From contig JAKZZE010000012.1 of assembly GCA_024220505.1 (NCBI GenBank), positions 1,054,001 to 1,118,000 of the forward strand: 64,000 bases of DNA, given 5' to 3'. Source of the stretch: Rhizopus arrhizus. Lineage: Eukaryota; Mucoromycota; Mucoromycetes; Mucorales; Rhizopodaceae. The notes below the pieces were generated by a model, which saw only the letters and a program-made list of their open reading frames with translations, searched no databases and had not been told where the DNA came from. Below, in pieces: positions 11,316 to 22,500 of this stretch (position 1 is the first letter of the stretch; each line of letters begins with the position of its first letter). The position numbers and the translations under genes were made by a program.

Positions 11316-11983
11316 AAACAATGTAATCAATAATGCAGTGCTTCCAACAAACAATGTCGCAGCCAATCAAAATCGATACCGCTGGCCAATTAAAAAAGAT
11401 GTTACTGGCCAATCAAAATCAATTTCATATATTCAGAAATAGAAGTCGTATTTTTAGAAGTTACGTCGCTTGCTTAGAAACCATGTCATAGTCCTTGGCA
11501 CTCGAAATAAATAGAATTTTTTTTTTTTTTTTTGTGCTAGACTGTTTTTATGGCAACCAGCTCTTGTTTGAATGATAACTTCCTTGTACTTCTGAAAAAA
11601 GAATGTCCATTTGTGATTCGACGCATTCAGCTTTTCAAAAAGGCCGGCAACATGTGTTTAAAACTCACAATAAAGTTGTAAACCCAAGACAAGCCCGCGA
11701 CCAAAGGGAAAGGAAGAGCGCATTCGCCTACAACTTCTAAAATACCTCCAGTCAGTCAGTCATATTTTTCCAGTCAATATTTTTTCAGTCGATGTTTTTC
11801 CAGCAAGTGGGGTTTTTTATTAAACTAAACAAGCATTTCTCCTACCATGACTTCAACTGTAGTTTCTGATGATAAAATGCAATGTAGTTTTACCTCCTGT
11901 AAAAAATTTGGAAAGCAGCTTAGTGTTAATTGATGCTTTGTTATGCAATAATGCGATATGTTCCATATGAGAGTTGTAAATTT

Positions 11984-13140
11984 TTAATTTGATATCTGAT
12001 TGAATAAATGGTGAATATTCTCAGCAATTTGTTTGTTTCCAGTTGCAATTTCCGGTGATAATAATGAAGCCAATTTCTTCAGTTGCCTATTCGTATCTTT
12101 GTTTCCAAGTATTTTGATTGATGAATTATCTTCAATGTATAATTTTTCAATATAAGCAGATGTTTGGTCTATTTTCCCTTGTTGTTTAGTGCATTGGGTT
12201 CTTAGGGACACAACTGTGTTTTGGTCTAAACTTGCTTCAGCACCCTTCTTCCATACTTGACTTGCAATGTGTCTAAATGATTTAGAAGCAGCTACACCAC
12301 TAGAATCCCTATCCTGGTTCCTCGAGCGATCCGCTAATGTCCATATAGTTAAAGGTCTGGAGCGAATATCATTTGTATACTTGGATGAGAATCGGTAACA
12401 CAAATAAATCAATGGTCGATCAAATTTGGATCGTACCTGTCGCAATTGGGAATATTCGTCGAATGGATATAATTGGCGTTGATGTAGCAATTCAATTTCG
12501 TTAAATGGAGCTCTTCTTTGTATCAAACTTTTTATATCTTGAAGTTTGTGTTTATTCACAAAAATTTGTGTGTCTCTGCTCGGTATAAATCCATTGGAGC
12601 TTGACGCGTCGATGATTGGGCATTCATTATTTTCAAGGCGTATTGATGAAGTAAACAAAATGTTCATAATTTTGGTTCCCAAAACTAGTTTTTTTTTGCA
12701 TTGTCATGGTCCATTAAAACTACTTCAATGTTTTCGTATCTAGTGTTAATGTTAGGTAAAGAGGATTGCGGAATGTTTTCTTTCTTTACTGATGATGTTT
12801 TCTCATAATGATCATCGAGGGATGGCAGTCTTGAATATATTTCGCCACCAAGGGTAAGCAAAGATTTGTTTTTCTCTACGAAAATCATCCCTTCCAGCAA
12901 TCTAGCGCAAGTTTGGACCATTCTGGGGCACAACGTCCAGCTGCAATTCAGCCAAAATGCCATCTGGTGATCAATTTCAATATAATTTGACTTCAACAGG
13001 AGGCTTCTACATTGGCTATCCAGAATAATGCTGCGGATGGAAGGGAAGGGAACTTCAGGTAGATAATCATCTGTGAGTTTCTTTCTTTTTTGAGGTACAA
13101 TCGAAAATGATAATAAGAGATTTTTCTCTTGTGACGCCAT
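11984..13140 (-). pseudogene. Unknown cargo ORF of the inverted-repeat element, one frameshift
   Basis: Starting at ATG 13140 (MASQEKNLLLSFSIVPQKRK) the frame is open to about 12690. There an A9 run shifts it by one base, and it then continues open to the TAA at 11984, about 385 residues in total. The second half contains basic segments and an MNILFTSSIRLENNECP stretch. I recognise no domain. Its position inside the inverted repeats makes it element cargo or a captured host gene. Because the only break is in a homopolymer, it might be a sequencing error or a real recent inactivation. Confidence 0.5.
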
Positions 13141-13166
13141 CACGTTCTGAATGACTTCTGGTGCAG

Positions 13167-13655
13167 CTAACAGTATGAACCAAACGGAACAGAGTGTAGG
13201 CAATTGAACATGCTAGTCAAGGTCGAGTCTGTCCATTTGAGGGTGGCAAACTGCGACATAGCACGAGTGACCAGCTGTTTATTAATAAAAGAAAAGCTGT
13301 CAATAGTAAATCTCCAGCGGGCACGCCAGATAACGGAAAACACACAGCAGTTGAGAGTCCAGAGATCAGTGTTGTCAACAAAAGGAAACTGCTGAAAAGA
13401 CCAGAGGATTGAGCATACATTGTCTTGAGTGAAAGTGAGGTGTGCACTAAAGAAATTGAAAGCATCTATTCATACTCTCTATTTCATAGGACAGCGCACG
13501 AAGAGGTGTTGTAAGTCTTCAGTATTAGCAGAGCAAAATTTACATTGTGAAGAGGTCAAACCGTTATCAAAACTTGAAAGAAGTGATTGGCTATAGAGCT
13601 TACGGTGGAATAGACGATACCATAAAGACTGGCTTTCAGGCGAAACAGGCATTTT
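13167..13655 (-). pseudogene. LINE reverse-transcriptase C-terminal fragment (zinc-binding tail)
   Basis: On the minus strand the translation gives SLWYRLFHRKLYSQSLL, then a zf-RVT type segment CKFCSANTEDLQHLFVRCPM, then a tail with VIWRARWRFTIDSFSFINKQ, ending in a TAG at 13167. This is the typical 3' end of a fungal LINE ORF2. A stop interrupts it after RCPMK. A related plus-strand fragment is at about 40250-40960. No polymerase core is present here, so it is a 5'-truncated relic. Confidence 0.7.
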
Positions 13656-13656
13656 T

Positions 13657-13703
<47 letters not shown>

Positions 13704-13841
13704 ATACTCTATTTATTTCGAGTGCCAAGGACTATGACATGGTTTCTAAGCAAGCGACGTAACTTCTAAAAATACGACTTCTATTTCTGAATATATGAAA
13801 TTGATTTTGATTGGCTACGATATTGTTTGTTGGAAGCACTG

Positions 13842-14173
13842 TATTCACATGCCAAATAATAATAAAAAGTTACGCTGAACGTTTGTTTTCATAAAGGACC
13901 CGAGTTGATTTGCCTTTATTATTATTATTATCACCAACAAGTCTATTTTTAATGGAATGTACTCTTTTGGATTACTTATAAACCATGGCATCTACGCCAA
14001 CAATTCATGTATGAATGTACTTTTATATTGTTTTTTTTAAGCGGTCCATATCTCTGTGTGTATAACATGGACTTGCAAGTCCGAATATGCAAACAAAAAT
14101 ATTTGAATCAACGCTCTGTTTATTCTATTTTATTTCTTACTTTTCATTTTATTTTTCTTTTCTACATAATTCC
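13842..14173 (+). promoter_or_regulatory. ldhA promoter and leader, with a short upstream ORF
   Basis: Only 332 bp separate the inverted-repeat element from the ldhA start codon. The proximal 70 bp are T-rich, as in a pyrimidine-rich leader. A short upstream ORF lies at 13985-14014 in a good initiation context (AACCATGG), nine codons long. An alternative reading would splice that ATG to the ldhA frame (GTATGA donor at 14009), but the family N-terminus [13 protein letters not shown] at 14174 argues against it. Confidence 0.5.
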
Positions 14174-15082
14174 ATGGTACTACATTCGAAGGTTGCCATC
14201 ATTGGAGCTGGGGCAGTAGGGGCCTCCACTGCTTATGCACTTATGTTTAAAAACATTTGTACAGAAATCATTATTGTTGATATTAATCCCGACATCGTTC
14301 AAGCTCAAGTCCTTGACCTTGCAGACGCAGCCAGTGTAAGCAACACGCCCATCCGAGCAGGCAGTGCAGAGGAGGCAGGGCAGTCAGATATTATTGTCAT
14401 CACGGCCGGTGCGAAACAAAAGGAAGGTGAGCCTCGGACAAAGCTCATTGAGCGAAATTACAGAGTGTTGAAAAATATCATTGGTGGCATGCAACCTATT
14501 CGATCAGACGCAATCATCTTGGTGGTAGTAAATCCAGTCGATATCTTGACACACATTGCTCAGACACTTTCTGGACTGGCACCAAATCAGGTGATTGGCT
14601 CCGGTACCTACCTTGACACGACCCGTCTTCGTGTCCATCTTGGCGATATCTTTGATGTCAATCCTCAATCGATCCATGCTTTTGTCTTGGGTGAGCACGG
14701 GGATTCACAGATGATCGCTTGGGAAGCTGCTTCGATTGGTGGGCAGCCATTGGCAAGTTTTCCAGAATTCGCAGAGCTGGATAAAAAAGCAATTTCAAAA
14801 GCGATATCAGGTAAAGCGATGGAGATCATTCGATTGAAAGGAGCCACGTTTTATGGAATTGGTGCCTGTGCAGCGGATTTAGTGCATACTATCATGTTGA
14901 ATAGAAAATCAGTACATCCAGTTTCTGTTTATGTTGAAAAATATGGAGTCACTTTTTCTATGCCAGCTAAACTTGGATGGAGAGGTGTTGAAAAGATATA
15001 TGAGGTACCACTGACGGAAGAAGAGGAAGCGCTGCTTTTAAAATCTGTAGAGGCACTGAAAGCAGTTGAATATTTATCATAA
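14174..15082 (+). CDS. ldhA: NAD-dependent L-lactate dehydrogenase (LdhA type)
   Basis: Reduces pyruvate to L-lactate with NADH in the cytosol (EC 1.1.1.27). Single exon, 302 aa. Visible features are the Rossmann loop GAGAVG (residues 11-16), the coenzyme-binding Asp in IIIVDINP, and the specificity loop [11 protein letters not shown] (78-88). Its Gln marks LDH, where malate dehydrogenases have Arg. NPVDILTH (120-127) and the catalytic-His motif GEHGDSQ (His about 175) are also present. The N-terminus [13 protein letters not shown] is as in Rhizopus LdhA, which fixes the start at 14174. An open frame extends further upstream but is T-rich leader. The C-terminus stops at KAVEYLS, shorter than I recall for the Rhizopus enzyme. 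No other glycolytic gene is nearby. Confidence 0.95.
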   Translation: MVLHSKVAIIGAGAVGASTAYALMFKNICTEIIIVDINPDIVQAQVLDLADAASVSNTPIRAGSAEEAGQSDIIVITAGAKQKEGEPRTKLIERNYRVLKNIIGGMQPIRSDAIILVVVNPVDILTHIAQTLSGLAPNQVIGSGTYLDTTRLRVHLGDIFDVNPQSIHAFVLGEHGDSQMIAWEAASIGGQPLASFPEFAELDKKAISKAISGKAMEIIRLKGATFYGIGACAADLVHTIMLNRKSVHPVSVYVEKYGVTFSMPAKLGWRGVEKIYEVPLTEEEEALLLKSVEALKAVEYLS

Positions 15083-15879
15083 TTTATACCCACAAAAATA
15101 AAAATGGTGTCATTCATCTATAAAAATCCCAAAAAAAGTCCATACTACTTCCTTTTCCAAAAGAAATTGTTGATAATTTACAAATAATAAATCATGCTTT
15201 GCCCTGCTAGTGTATACATAAAGAAAAAGGTAATAGCAAGTTGTTATACTTGGTGTAGCTAATTTTATGAATGATACTTTTAATTACAATATTATTTATA
15301 CCTTTTTATTCTGATCTCTGAACTTGTATATAACATAGATATTCCAACAAAGCAAAAATTCCATGAATAAACGCACGAAAAGGTTATTTATAATATATTT
15401 AATTTACAATTCGATTGTAAATTGTACACAATTTTATGAACCTATTTTATGCAATTCAGAACTATAAACAGAGCAGTTTTCTGTTTTACTTTCTTCAAAA
15501 CAAAACTAAGCTTATTGGCTTTATATAAAGTATAGAAAAACTAGATAAAAGGGTGTGATTAGATAGAAACAATCTACTGTAATTTTGACCAATATTTCAA
15601 GCTGGAGCTGTTCTAGCTTATAGATAAAATAAAGATACAAAAGAATCTAATCACAAGCTATAGGTATGACATACAATTGAAAGTTAAAATGACTGTGTAT
15701 GAGGGGCATTGTTGTTGCTGTAAGCTGGGAATGCCTGTACCACAGATATACCCGTGTACAATAATAAGAAGAGATACAGAAATTCAGTTGTTAGCTGTAA
15801 AACCTTTATACTTTACTCGTAACAATCTTCCTTGATAGCTCATTCGACAATATGACGCCCAAATATAAAAGAGTGTTTA
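15083..15879. other. Intergenic between convergent genes, no gene seen
   Basis: AT-rich 3' flanks of ldhA and of the minus-strand gene ending at 15880. No ORF with coding character was found. Polyadenylation signals are expected here but are not assigned. Confidence 0.6.
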
Positions 15880-16887
15880 TTATCCATGACTTAAAGGTAG
15901 AACAATAAGTTCCAATAAATCATTAATCCATCTTTCCCTGACCTGTACCCATTCTTCACTCATCACTAATGTATGCCTTTCTAAATTAAGTAATGCACCG
16001 GCCAGATGTCTCTCTGATCTTGCTGTGCTCACTAATGTGAGCCACGTCTCTCTTTCTTCAAGCCAAGCCTCAGAGACAGCGGTCCATAGTAAAGCCATTT
16101 CTAACTGGACAAGTTGGTAGGCTACTTGCTCAATACTGTTTGGTTCCCTTGATAGCCATGTTTGTCGTTTAGATAACCATTTGGGTGATTTATGTCGATT
16201 GTTTATGTAGGATTCGTAAAGCCTTATTTTGTTGTTTAATGCTTTTATACTGCTGAGTATAGATGTTTCATATGAAGGAGGTGCTTCATGTGATGTGGAT
16301 GGTATCGAAAATGCAGGAGGTGGACTTTCTGATCTTATTACTACTACTTCATCCTCTGTTGTTGGATTATCGTTATGTTCTTCGACATATTCTTCTTCCT
16401 CTTCTTCGTCATCATCATCGTCTTCAATATCTGCATCTGCATTTTGTACGTCTGTTATGATTGTTTGACTGTGTTCCTCTTCTTCGCCTTCAGTTGTGGT
16501 TGTAGTTGTGGTTGCTGTTATATTACTGGTATTATCTTGATTATTTAATAATAATAGTTTGTCTACTTTTTCAGAAAGTTGGTCCATTTTGATTTGCATT
16601 TCAATAGTTGTTTGAATGAGAGTATTTTGATATTCTTCTGGTACATGCGCTTCCCACACATTGTCTATAGTTGAATTGGAAATCAGGATTCTTTTTGGTA
16701 TCAGCTCCTGCAAGTTTGAGTCAAGTTGAAATGGTACAAGTTTTGAATTTGATAAGAGTGCAGTTGCTTTTGGTAATAAACTTTGAACATCGCTTAATAA
16801 AATAACTTTGTCTTGTTCAATATTTCGAATAGGTATTTGATACATTGTATCTTTATATTCAATAGATTTATATAATGTCTCTTCCAT
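15880..16887 (-). CDS. Acidic protein of unknown function
   Basis: A single-exon 335-residue protein. Residues 1-120 look globular with a C-terminal coiled-coil-like helix (IEMQIKMDQLSEKVDKLLLL). Residues about 125-200 are low complexity: a Thr run, then Asp/Glu-rich (EDDDDDEEEEEEYVEE). The C-terminal 120 residues are helical and Trp-rich, with LERHTLVMSEEWVQVRERW. That pattern of spaced Trp and LE-x-I/M recalls short helical motifs of chromatin-remodelling subunits, a weak resemblance only. It lies 69 bp upstream of the Tpt1 stop codon's side on the same strand. I do not recognise the family. Confidence 0.65.
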   Translation of the reverse strand: MEETLYKSIEYKDTMYQIPIRNIEQDKVILLSDVQSLLPKATALLSNSKLVPFQLDSNLQELIPKRILISNSTIDNVWEAHVPEEYQNTLIQTTIEMQIKMDQLSEKVDKLLLLNNQDNTSNITATTTTTTTEGEEEEHSQTIITDVQNADADIEDDDDDEEEEEEYVEEHNDNPTTEDEVVVIRSESPPPAFSIPSTSHEAPPSYETSILSSIKALNNKIRLYESYINNRHKSPKWLSKRQTWLSREPNSIEQVAYQLVQLEMALLWTAVSEAWLEERETWLTLVSTARSERHLAGALLNLERHTLVMSEEWVQVRERWINDLLELIVLPLSHG

Positions 16888-16956
16888 TGGGATTAATTAA
16901 TTAAAAAGAAAAAAAAATTGAGAGAACCCTGCTTAATACAGTTTTCTTGTGTTACA

Positions 16957-17687
16957 TCATTTATTTGTTAACAAAACATTATTATGCTTGTCTATCACTT
17001 TCATAAAATATTTTGGTGGAATTGTACCATTGATACCATCTGATAATATAACATCATTTCTTGACTTGTAAAATTCAATTCCATCTATAAATACTATCAG
17101 TTTCTTACTGTAGTATTATTGATATTATGACCAATACCTTGCATTGCTTTTTCAGCATCAATGTAAATAAACACTTCACTTGACTTTCTAACCCCACTTT
17201 TCACTTTGGGATCATTTGGTAGTCCAATAGCGAAATGAATATGAATTCTATTCATTTTAGATAGGCCTTCATTCTTGATTGTTTCCCATGCTTTTAATGT
17301 TGTACCATGAATCACATCTGTCGTTACTTTATCTAATTTTTCAAGTAATTCGTCTGTTTGAACAACATTTAAAGAATGGCCTTGTGTAGCACGTATATAA
17401 AATTGGTCGTCTTCCTCCTTTTGAATTAATTCAAACCTTTTTTTGTCATTATTGTCTACTACAAGTTGAATATCTGGGTACGTCACCCCTTTGAATCTTG
17501 GTAATTTTAACTGTATACTATTATTAATCAATGACACATAAAAAGTGTAAATTATTACCAAATCGTCTAATAATACAAAACCATCACTTGAAATATCTAA
17601 ATTCTCTTTTAAGGCACCATGACGAAGAACATAAGATAACTTTTTCGAAAGACTCGTAATCTTGTTTTCTAGAGATGAATTGGACAT
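16957..17687 (-). CDS. TPT1: tRNA 2'-phosphotransferase (Tpt1/KptA)
   Basis: Removes the splice-junction 2'-phosphate from ligated tRNA, transferring it to NAD+. Exons: 17687-17559, 17510-17138 and 17084-16957, giving 209 aa. The first intron is 48 nt, a multiple of three without a stop, so the unspliced frame reads through. Removing it restores the family sequence DDLLKLPRFKGVTYPDI. The second intron (53 nt) restores the C-terminus FYKSRNDVILSDGINGTIPPKYF. Family motifs are LSYVLRHGA near the N-terminus, KKRFELI, YIRATQGHS, VIHGTT and the NRIHIHFAIG block, covering the known Arg-His-Arg-Arg active-site regions. Transcribed in the same direction as its two neighbours; no operon implied. Confidence 0.93.
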
Positions 17688-18118
17688 GAACTATTGAAAT
17701 GAGCAAAAGAAAAATTTTTGATGACAGTTGACAATATAACGTTTTTATTGTTTAAACTCCGGCAACTACAGTGGAAAATGGAAAATAGCTTTAAAGGTAA
17801 CTAAATATATTACGTTGATATCTATACAATATAAGAATACCTTTTTAGAATAAAAGCATAATTCAAGAATATTATATTTTGGATTACATAGAGATCATAA
17901 TGAAAAAAGAGGGAGAAGTTACTAGAAAGGTATGAACAAACATTTTAATCATAAACACGTAGAGAAGTAGTAAATCATGAAAATCATGCAGATTGTTGAG
18001 TTAGAAATATTTTATTGTTCCGAATAAAACGCGTTTAAATTACAGGATAATGACCTCAACCAGAAAGATCATCCCTGGATCACAACCGTCAATTTGATCA
18101 AATGTCATTTTTGATTAT
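17688..18118. other. Intergenic, no gene seen
   Basis: AT-rich promoter region of the Tpt1 gene and 3' flank of the HMG-box gene. No ORF or RNA gene recognised. Confidence 0.55.
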
Positions 18119-19290
18119 TTATTGTTTTATATTACATTCATTATTTAAAATATCGGTTTCTTTCTTATTTGTCATGTAAATCTTCAATTCTTTGGCATAT
18201 CTTGCTTTATCCAATTCTGCCTTTTGTTTCCAAGGCAACCTTTCTTCTACTGACATTGCATGCCATTTAGCTGAGATTGATTTACTGATAGGCCCCACAG
18301 TAGATCCAGGAAAATTTTGGGATACTTTTGGGTAGACATCAATAAGGTAATGCAAGTAAGCAGACATGGGATGTTTAGGAGCAAATGGATGATTTTGTCT
18401 CTTCTTTTTACGTCCTCTTGGGTCCTTTTGTCCTTCAGATAGATTTGACTTCCTTAATCTCTTTTTTGTAGTTGAAATATTTTCAGCTTTAACATTCGCT
18501 GTTATTGCTAAGGCTTGTTTACTATATTCATTATCCTGTTCTTCTTCATTTTGCCTTTCTTTCTGTTCATCATCGTCAACATGCTTTTTTAAATAATTTT
18601 CTTTTTTAAGGGCACAATATTGTTTTTGATTCTAAACAAGAATAATTTCTTTTTAATATGAAGACTAGAAATAGATACAACCACACTTACACTGGCCGAT
18701 GCTTTCCAAGACTTTCCTATGTGCTGATTAATTTCATTTTCTGTTACATTTAGATTGTCTTGTAATTGTGTACGCCCTGTAAGACTACTGAACAAAAGAA
18801 ACTCATTGAGTAATACTTTATTGGATAATTCTTCTTTGTTAGTTGAATGGTCTTGATTTGCTGATAATCGCTGCTTCAATGCAAACAAAGTCGAAAAGTT
18901 CGAAAATGGTTTGTTTGGCTCTTCCGCTTCTTCTTTTTGGGCTTCTAGAATAGCTTCAGGAGAAACAATATGCTTGGGTGCTTGGTCTTGATTATTCTAT
19001 TTATTGTTACTATGTACTTAATCCCCTTTTTTTTTTCTTTTTACTTGTGAAACATGATTCCACTGTTTGCTATAGAATGCTTGGTGTGTTATGCTGTTAT
19101 TGATTGGTGGTAGATAATATGATGGCTTGAACAAGGTATTATTGTTATTTATTAACTAAACAAATATTAATTTATTGTGCCTTATTCTCTTTTTTTTTTT
19201 CACTACTTTATATTCAGTTGGAAATGAATACATGTTGCTAATTTGAATCGTAAACGGATCTTCACTGTTAAATACGTTTTCTTTACTCAT
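18119..19290 (-). CDS. HMG-box protein
   Basis: A probable chromatin or DNA-binding protein. Exons: 19290-19207, 19155-19045, 18996-18691 and 18631-18119, three introns of about 50-60 nt, 337 aa. Splice sites were chosen because each join restores one frame through short A-rich introns. Residues 1-60 include an aromatic-rich segment (YKLINNNNTLFKPSYYLPP). The middle is a helical region ending KSWKASAS. A basic tract (RGRKKKRQNHPFAPKHPMSAYLHYL) leads into the HMG box (about residues 250-320), with HPMSAYLHYLIDVYP, ISKSISAKWHAMS and PWKQKAELDKARYAKE. The box is complete. The Lys/Asn-rich C-terminal tail is short. Sequence-specific or not cannot be said. Confidence 0.82.
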
Positions 19291-19517
19291 CTTAATCACA
19301 ACAAAAAACGATAATGTGAAATGAGAGAGAAAGAAAAACCAGGTGGCCACTTTTTTTTTTCTCGCCTTACGCATTGCTAAATCAAGATGATTGTGTATTA
19401 CTATTGATTGGCTAATGATCATCTCTTTCTCTACTTGTGAAAATTAAAAGTCAGACTCATCGTAAAGATGCATTCTTGAGTATCAACAAACTTTCTCTGT
19501 TTATTTAAACAGTCCTT

Positions 19518-22500
19518 GAATATTACGCTTAAGCAAAGTATTTTATTTGTAAATCTTCAAGTGACTGAAATGGACTCATGATGTCTTAAAGTATCGTATA
19601 GCCCGGGTCAGATCAAATTATGTTAACAAAATTAAAAACCCTTTAGGGACAAAGGGAAAAAAGAAAAGGGAAAAGGGAGGGAGTAAGTAGGGAAAAATCA
19701 AAGAACTGATTATAATTGTGAAAGTCAATCAAGCAATCGTTGCTCTGGATTAAATGGTGGTGAAGGTACCTTATCATAACATAGAAATCTTCCGATATTA
19801 TGATGAAACAATACTTTCATACGAAGGCTTAAATAAGCACGTGGTAATTCAAAATATCATGATTGTCCAAGCCAAATCAACTGAAACGTAATTGAAGCTA
19901 ACAAATCACTTATGAGAGCAAGGATAAAAAAAAAAAGAAAAAAAGAAGAGAAAGACATGTCATAGGCATCAATATGAGCTCTACGACAATCTTTGCCTGA
20001 GGTGGGCTGACGACGTAGGTAGATTTTTTGTGTGAAGTAGGTAGTTTGGTTCATAAAGGATGTCACAAACGGTTGAGTTGGCACGTTGAACATTTATCCA
20101 CAAAAGCTATACATAGTCCTGTGTGGTATGTGTATGATTCCTCGGATATTACGATTAAAACTTTTTTATTATTATTTATATTAAAAAAAAAAAGACGCAA
20201 GTGAGCGCATGGTGTTTTCAATACACCTTTGTCATCCAAATCAGATCAAAAAGGAATGAAAAGGGATGGAAAAAAACATTCTTTGGGATCAAGGACGAAA
20301 AAAAGTAAAAGTAAATGAGTAAGAAGGGGAAGACGTGTAATAGATATTAATGTGTGTTCTATAGTAGACAATCTAAGAGTCGTTTTCCGGGAAAAAGCGT
20401 ATTGGATATTACGATTAAAGAATAATTTTTTATTTGTAAAAATTTTAAAACCCAAAATGAGCACATAATATTTGACATATTGTATTGCCCGGGCCAGTTC
20501 AAAGAAGTGTTAGAGAAACTAAAAACCTTTTTGATAGCCAAAAAGGTAATAAGGATAAAGAAGGGAAGATGATAGGAAGGTGCAATCAATACATTTAAGA
20601 GCTAGAGAATAACCAAGATAATAATTTTTGACCAAGAGGGGGAACATCAGAAGAGATTTGATCGTGATGCAAATAATCTAGTTCATGTAAAATTTGACAG
20701 ATAATTGGCTAACGAATAGACCATGCAATATGCTTTGAGCGGTTTTTGTCGGTTGGTTTCTTTCTGGAAGTGGGCAGCTTGTTTAAGAGAAATGACAGAG
20801 GGTCAGAGATAGATTGTGGCATTTGCAGACGTCGATGCATATGAAGGCATTCAATGGCATGAGTCCTTGTTAGTAGATCAAATGGGTGGTAGATACACGG
20901 TTTGGGGAGGCCACCAGGAAGCCAACCGAGACGCTAACGGAGTAAGCGACTACGTTCGACGGGGGTCATTGGGAGCCATAGTATAGGATCAACCTTTAGG
21001 TCAACACGACAGGCAGATAAAAGGACAGAGTTAGTGTTATCACGACGTTGCTCTAAGGAGTTTTGGAGATACTCTTGATGAATAGCTCGGAAACGGCGTT
21101 TGTTGATCTGTTCTACAACTTGTACGGCACAAATTCGCCACAGAGGAGAGGCCGTAAACTTATACCACTGTGAGCCACTTGCAGAAATTCGAATGTATGG
21201 TAATAGTTGGAACAGAAGAGTATCATCGGGAACATCCAAGGAACGGAGGAGAAATTTCGTCTGTAAAATGTGAATACGTTCTTTCATCGTAGGTTGATTT
21301 ATTAGATGTAACATCACTTTGACTGAGGAACGAGGGCTACCATCAAAGATTCTACGTAAACACTGGTTTTGACAAGATTCGAGTTGTTGAAATTCCCTGT
21401 ATTTTACGGCACTAATGGCTAGGCCATATTCAAGTTGAGGGCGAACTATTTGACAATAAAAACGAGCCGACAAGAGACGATCAAATCCGGCAGAGTTAAC
21501 ACCAATTGCGGTCATTTGGTTCATAGTCTTGAGGGCTTTATTTATATTTCCTTGGATTAGGTCGGAAGTATTGATATAACCACCAGGGCGTATGGGGATG
21601 CCTAGGTAAGGAAAAGAATCTTGTCGCGGGATCGCAGTGTTATATAGGGAATACGACTGAGTATCTTCAGCAGGAGCCATAATTGCACATTTAAGAGGAT
21701 TCCAACGGTAACCCAATTGATAGCTGTGTTCTTCGCATTGTTGTAAGAGCGTTTGAAGTCTAGATGGTGAAGCTATAAGAACCACATCATCAGCATATAA
21801 AAGGCAGTTGATAGATGAGGCAAGCATAACTGGATTAGCGTCAGGAGCAGGATCAAGAGGGCGGTTCCGAAGAAGGCCAGGTAATTGATTGATGTACATG
21901 GAATACAGGAAAGGAGAAAGAATAGATCCTTGCAGCACCCCAGTTCTCGGTGAGAATCGTGATGATTTCGTATTACCAAGCAGAACCTCGATTTGGACGT
22001 CGTTGAATAAATTTTTGAGTAGGCCAAATAGTGCAGGATGAATACATGGAGAAAGAGTTTGCCAGACATGATCTCGGTTGACTGTATCATATGCAGATTT
22101 GATATCTAGGAAAGCTAGTGTGGGGTTGATATCATAGTGTTTGCGTAGGACTGTGCAGATTTCAGCAAGGCATAGAGCTTGATCGAGTGTGCTACGGGCT
22201 TCACGGAAACCGCCTTGAGCTATATCCAATGTTGGGCTTTGGTCAAGAAGATCAATGTACAAGCACTTTTCCAAGATTTTTCTAAAAATAGAGGTTAAGC
22301 TAATTGGTCGAAAGTTTCCTGGATCGGTCACCGGGCCTTTTTTATGGATAGGAATAACTTGAGCTACTCTTCAAGACAGAGGGGTGTAACTCCAACGCCA
22401 ACACAATTGAAATAAATAGGCAAGGATTGGGGTAAGTATTTCGGTGATAGGGGCAAGCATTTCGATGGTTAAATGATCTACGCCGGGAGCCTTTTTTCGA

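Larger units (their letters stand above)
11336..13841. mobile_element. 2.5-kb element with long terminal inverted repeats
   Basis: The outer repeats begin CAGTGCTTCCAACAAACA at 11336 and end with its complement at 13841. The right repeat is about 134 bp (13708-13841). The left one is about 181 bp (11336-11516) because of a 47-bp internal duplication containing a second GGCCAATCAAAATC. Immediately inside are a T18 run on the left and an A44 run on the right. The right flank reads TA and the left TG, compatible with a mutated TA target duplication (inference). The interior carries an unknown ORF and a LINE 3' fragment, both on the minus strand. No transposase was recognised, so it is probably non-autonomous or composite. 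Confidence 0.75.

Noticed and set aside
13985..14012. Upstream ATG as the true ldhA start through an intron
   Set aside because: It would remove the conserved MVLHSK N-terminus. A 9-codon upstream ORF explains the ATG without change to the gene.
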